DNA from: Tenacibaculum sp. 190130A14a | GTDB taxonomy: Bacteria; Bacteroidota; Bacteroidia; Flavobacteriales; Flavobacteriaceae | Direction: 5' to 3' | Assembly: GCF_964048965.1 (NCBI RefSeq) | Contig: NZ_OZ040189.1 | Coordinates: forward strand, 1,860,001-1,924,000 | Length of the DNA stretch: 64,000 bases | Shown here: positions 62,213 through 64,000 of the stretch, one piece after another | How positions within the stretch are numbered: position 1 is the first letter of the stretch | Layout of the letters: each line of letters starts with the position of its first letter | The notes under the pieces: model-generated | Told to the model about the DNA's origin: nothing | The model's database searches: none | The model's input: only the letters and a program-made list of their open reading frames with translations | Program-made: the position numbers and the translations under genes

Positions 62213-62980
62213 CTACAACAGGTACTTAATCAGTATTCGAATACTTACAAAGGCAATCAATATAGCGGTTGCCTTTTTTAATTGAATTGGAGTAAACAAT
62301 TTATTACTTAATCTACTACCAATTTGTCCACCAATTAACACCGTTACCAATAAGATTGAAGTTAAGTTCCAGTCAATGGTAAATGTCGGATTGGTATATT
62401 GACCAATTAAACCACTTATAGAGTTAACCAAAATAAAAAAACTAGCTGTTGCCGCTATCTTTTTGGGCGAATCCCAGTTTGTAAGATGTAATAATGGTGC
62501 TAAAAAAATACCACCTCCAATACCTACCATACCAGATATAAAACCAATGACACCTCCGTATGCCGCATTCTTTTGAATATTAATTTCTTTAGATGCGGTT
62601 ATTTTTTTTGATAACCACATGGTAATCGCGGCAAAAAGTAGAGTAATGCCTAAAAGAACAAAGAAGAATGTTTCGCTAATTTTTAGAAAGCCGCCAATAA
62701 AGGCTAATGGAATACTAAATACGACTAGAGGAATTACTTTTCTCCAGTTGTATTGCTTTTGCTGAACGTATAAAAAAACGTTTCCTGAAACTACTATGAT
62801 ATTGCACAGTAATGCAGTAGAACGTATTTGAGTATATGCAATTCCGGTTAATGCTAAAACTGCTAAATAACTCGAGCCACCTCCAAAACCAACAGAAGAA
62901 TAAAGTAATGCAATAATAAAAAACAATGAAATTATAAACCAATGCTGAATGATAGTTTCGAAAAGAAAAAATAGCCCCAT
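62213..62980 (-). CDS. TauE/SafE family sulfite/anion permease
   Basis: About 255 residues from the ATG at 62980. About eight membrane helices; the two family repeats SSVGFGGGSSYLAVLALTG and GFISGMVGIGGGIFLAPLL, each with the GxGGG motif, are evident. This family exports or imports small anions such as sulfite or sulfoacetate; substrate unknown here. A perfect TAnnTTTG element (62987-62994) is only 6 nt before this ATG. Confidence 0.9.
   Translation of the reverse strand: MGLFFLFETIIQHWFIISLFFIIALLYSSVGFGGGSSYLAVLALTGIAYTQIRSTALLCNIIVVSGNVFLYVQQKQYNWRKVIPLVVFSIPLAFIGGFLKISETFFFVLLGITLLFAAITMWLSKKITASKEINIQKNAAYGGVIGFISGMVGIGGGIFLAPLLHLTNWDSPKKIAATASFFILVNSISGLIGQYTNPTFTIDWNLTSILLVTVLIGGQIGSRLSNKLFTPIQLKKATAILIAFVSIRILIKYLL
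62249..62279 (+). terminator. Terminator of the serine hydrolase gene, inside the 3' end of the permease gene
   Basis: An 8-bp stem (aaaggcaa / ttgccttt) with a 12-nt loop and a T-run on the plus strand, located 40-70 bp past the hydrolase stop and within the opposite-strand permease coding sequence. Confidence 0.6.
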
Positions 62981-62986
62981 ATAAAT

Positions 62987-62994
62987 CAAATATA
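62987..62994 (-). promoter_or_regulatory. -7 promoter element (TATATTTG) of the TauE-family permease gene
   Basis: TATATTTG on the minus strand. The short distance to ATG 62980 would give a leaderless or nearly leaderless mRNA. Confidence 0.45.
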
Positions 62995-63056
62995 AATATT
63001 AATCGGGAATCTTATGTTGTTCGTATAAAAAAGATTGATACATAAAAAAAAAAAGA

Positions 63057-63086
63057 GTAGTTTAGTCAAAACTAAAATCAAACTAC
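63057..63086. promoter_or_regulatory. Inverted repeat upstream of the acetyl-CoA synthetase gene
   Basis: GTAGTTT (63057-63063) and AAACTAC (63080-63086) form a 7-bp dyad with a 16-nt spacer, just before the ATG at 63094. It contains an inner TTTAG / CTAAA dyad. Candidate operator or leader hairpin. Confidence 0.3.
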
Positions 63087-63093
63087 CGCTTAA

Positions 63094-64000
63094 ATGAGTA
63101 ACTATCATATTAAAAACTTGGAAGAATATTTTCAAGTTTATCGTAAGTCAGTTAGAAATCCAGAAATGTTTTGGGAAGAAATTGCCGAAGAGCATTTTGT
63201 TTGGAGAAAACGATGGAATAAAGTATTAGACTATGATTTTTCAAAACCTGAAGTAAAATGGTTTGAAGGAGCGCAATTGAATATCACTGAAAATTGTATT
63301 GATAGGCACTTGCAAATTAGGGGAGATAAAACAGCCATTTTATTTGAACCTAACAATCCAGAAGAAGCTGCAAGTCATATTACTTATAATGAATTGCACG
63401 AACGAGTTTGTAAGTTTGCCAATGTGTTAAAAGAAAATGGAATCCAAAAAGGAGATCGAGTTTGTATTTATCTACCCATGATTCCTGAATTAGCTATTTC
63501 TGTTCTGGCCTGTGCTCGAATAGGGGCAATTCATTCTGTAGTTTTTGCAGGGTTTTCTTCAACGGCACTAGCAACAAGAATAAACGATTGCGAAGCAAAA
63601 ATGGTAATTACTTCAGATGGTTCTTATAGAGGAGCAAAAACAATTGATTTAAAAGGAATTGTAGATGAAGCTTTGGAAAGCTGTACATGTGTAGATACTG
63701 TTTTAGTGGCAAAAAGAATTAATTCTGATATTCAGTTGGTTAATGGAAGAGATCTATGGTTACAGCCTTTGTTGGATAAAGCTTCACCAAGTTGCGAACC
63801 AGAAATCATGGAAGCAGAAGATCCGTTGTTCATTTTATATACTTCAGGATCAACTGGAAGTCCCAAAGGAATGATGCATACTACGGCCGGTTATATGATT
63901 TATACTGCTTACACGTTTAAGAATGTGTTTAATTATAAAGAAAATGATGTGTATTGGTGTACTGCGGATATTGGTTGGATTACAGGGCATAGTTATATTG
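63094..64000 (+). CDS. acs: Acetyl-CoA synthetase (3' part beyond window)
   Basis: The first 302 codons are visible (start MSNYHIKNLEEYFQVYRKS). The ACAS N-terminal domain (PEMFWEEIAEEHFVWRKRW), then the adenylate-forming enzyme core: IYLPMIPELAISVLACARIGAIHSVVFAGFS, and the ATP-binding P-loop ILYTSGSTGSPKGMMH, with the WCTADIGWITGHSY motif just before the window edge. It activates acetate to acetyl-CoA via acetyl-AMP. The remaining C-terminal half (about 330 residues in homologues) is not in this window. Confidence 0.96.
   Translation, partial: MSNYHIKNLEEYFQVYRKSVRNPEMFWEEIAEEHFVWRKRWNKVLDYDFSKPEVKWFEGAQLNITENCIDRHLQIRGDKTAILFEPNNPEEAASHITYNELHERVCKFANVLKENGIQKGDRVCIYLPMIPELAISVLACARIGAIHSVVFAGFSSTALATRINDCEAKMVITSDGSYRGAKTIDLKGIVDEALESCTCVDTVLVAKRINSDIQLVNGRDLWLQPLLDKASPSCEPEIMEAEDPLFILYTSGSTGSPKGMMHTTAGYMIYTAYTFKNVFNYKENDVYWCTADIGWITGHSYI

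Overview
The window reads as a contiguous piece of a Bacteroidota chromosome, most likely a marine Flavobacteriaceae (a Tenacibaculum- or Polaribacter-like genome). The DNA is strongly AT-rich. Genes lack Shine-Dalgarno sites. Many starts are preceded by the Bacteroidota -7 promoter element TAnnTTTG. One protein carries a type IX secretion sorting tail, and secreted proteins and lipoproteins are abundant. I see no rRNA, tRNA, CRISPR array, phage or insertion sequence. Most of the window is ordinary core genome, with 53 protein genes of which two are cut by the window edges.

Layout. 1-9.6 kb: a repeated T9SS-exported leucine-rich-repeat-like protein, a DUF885 lipoprotein, an unknown membrane protein with a serine hydrolase, then a secreted DJ-1/PfpI protein directly joined to a serine-hydrolase homologue that has lost its catalytic residues, next to a membrane-bound AraC-type regulator. 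9.7-18 kb: htpG, a glutamyl-endopeptidase-like S9 peptidase, and a probable amino-sugar salvage trio (anomeric kinase, sugar nucleotidyltransferase, divergent sodium symporter). 18-37 kb: housekeeping and conserved genes (DEAD-box helicase, ABC-F ATPase, rsmD, RecD-like helicase, PIG-L deacetylase, pepE, folD, ffh) mixed with small lipoproteins and a few unknowns.

37-47.7 kb is the most interesting region. A minus-strand operon encodes, in order, a TolC-like outer-membrane protein, an HlyD-like adaptor, a UDP-sugar 6-dehydrogenase, a zinc-ribbon (TackOD1-like) protein with a degenerate signalling-type C-terminus, a processive family 2 glycosyltransferase, and a DUF4114 surface lipoprotein. 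A plus-strand lipoprotein ending in 24 consecutive aspartates faces it. I read this as a synthase-dependent exopolysaccharide system exported through a TolC/HlyD conduit. Its long leader is rich in hairpins and shares a C6 element with the poly-Asp lipoprotein gene.

47.7-64 kb: DinB-like proteins, two AraC/serine-hydrolase/GNAT accessory genes, msrB with an alpha/beta hydrolase, an M48 lipoprotein, typA, proline dehydrogenase coupled to a mini-LETM1 protein, aroB, the divergent oxyR-dps pair with a clear LysR-type dyad, another serine hydrolase, a TauE-family permease and the first 302 codons of acetyl-CoA synthetase. Functions rest on motifs read by eye; no database search was run.
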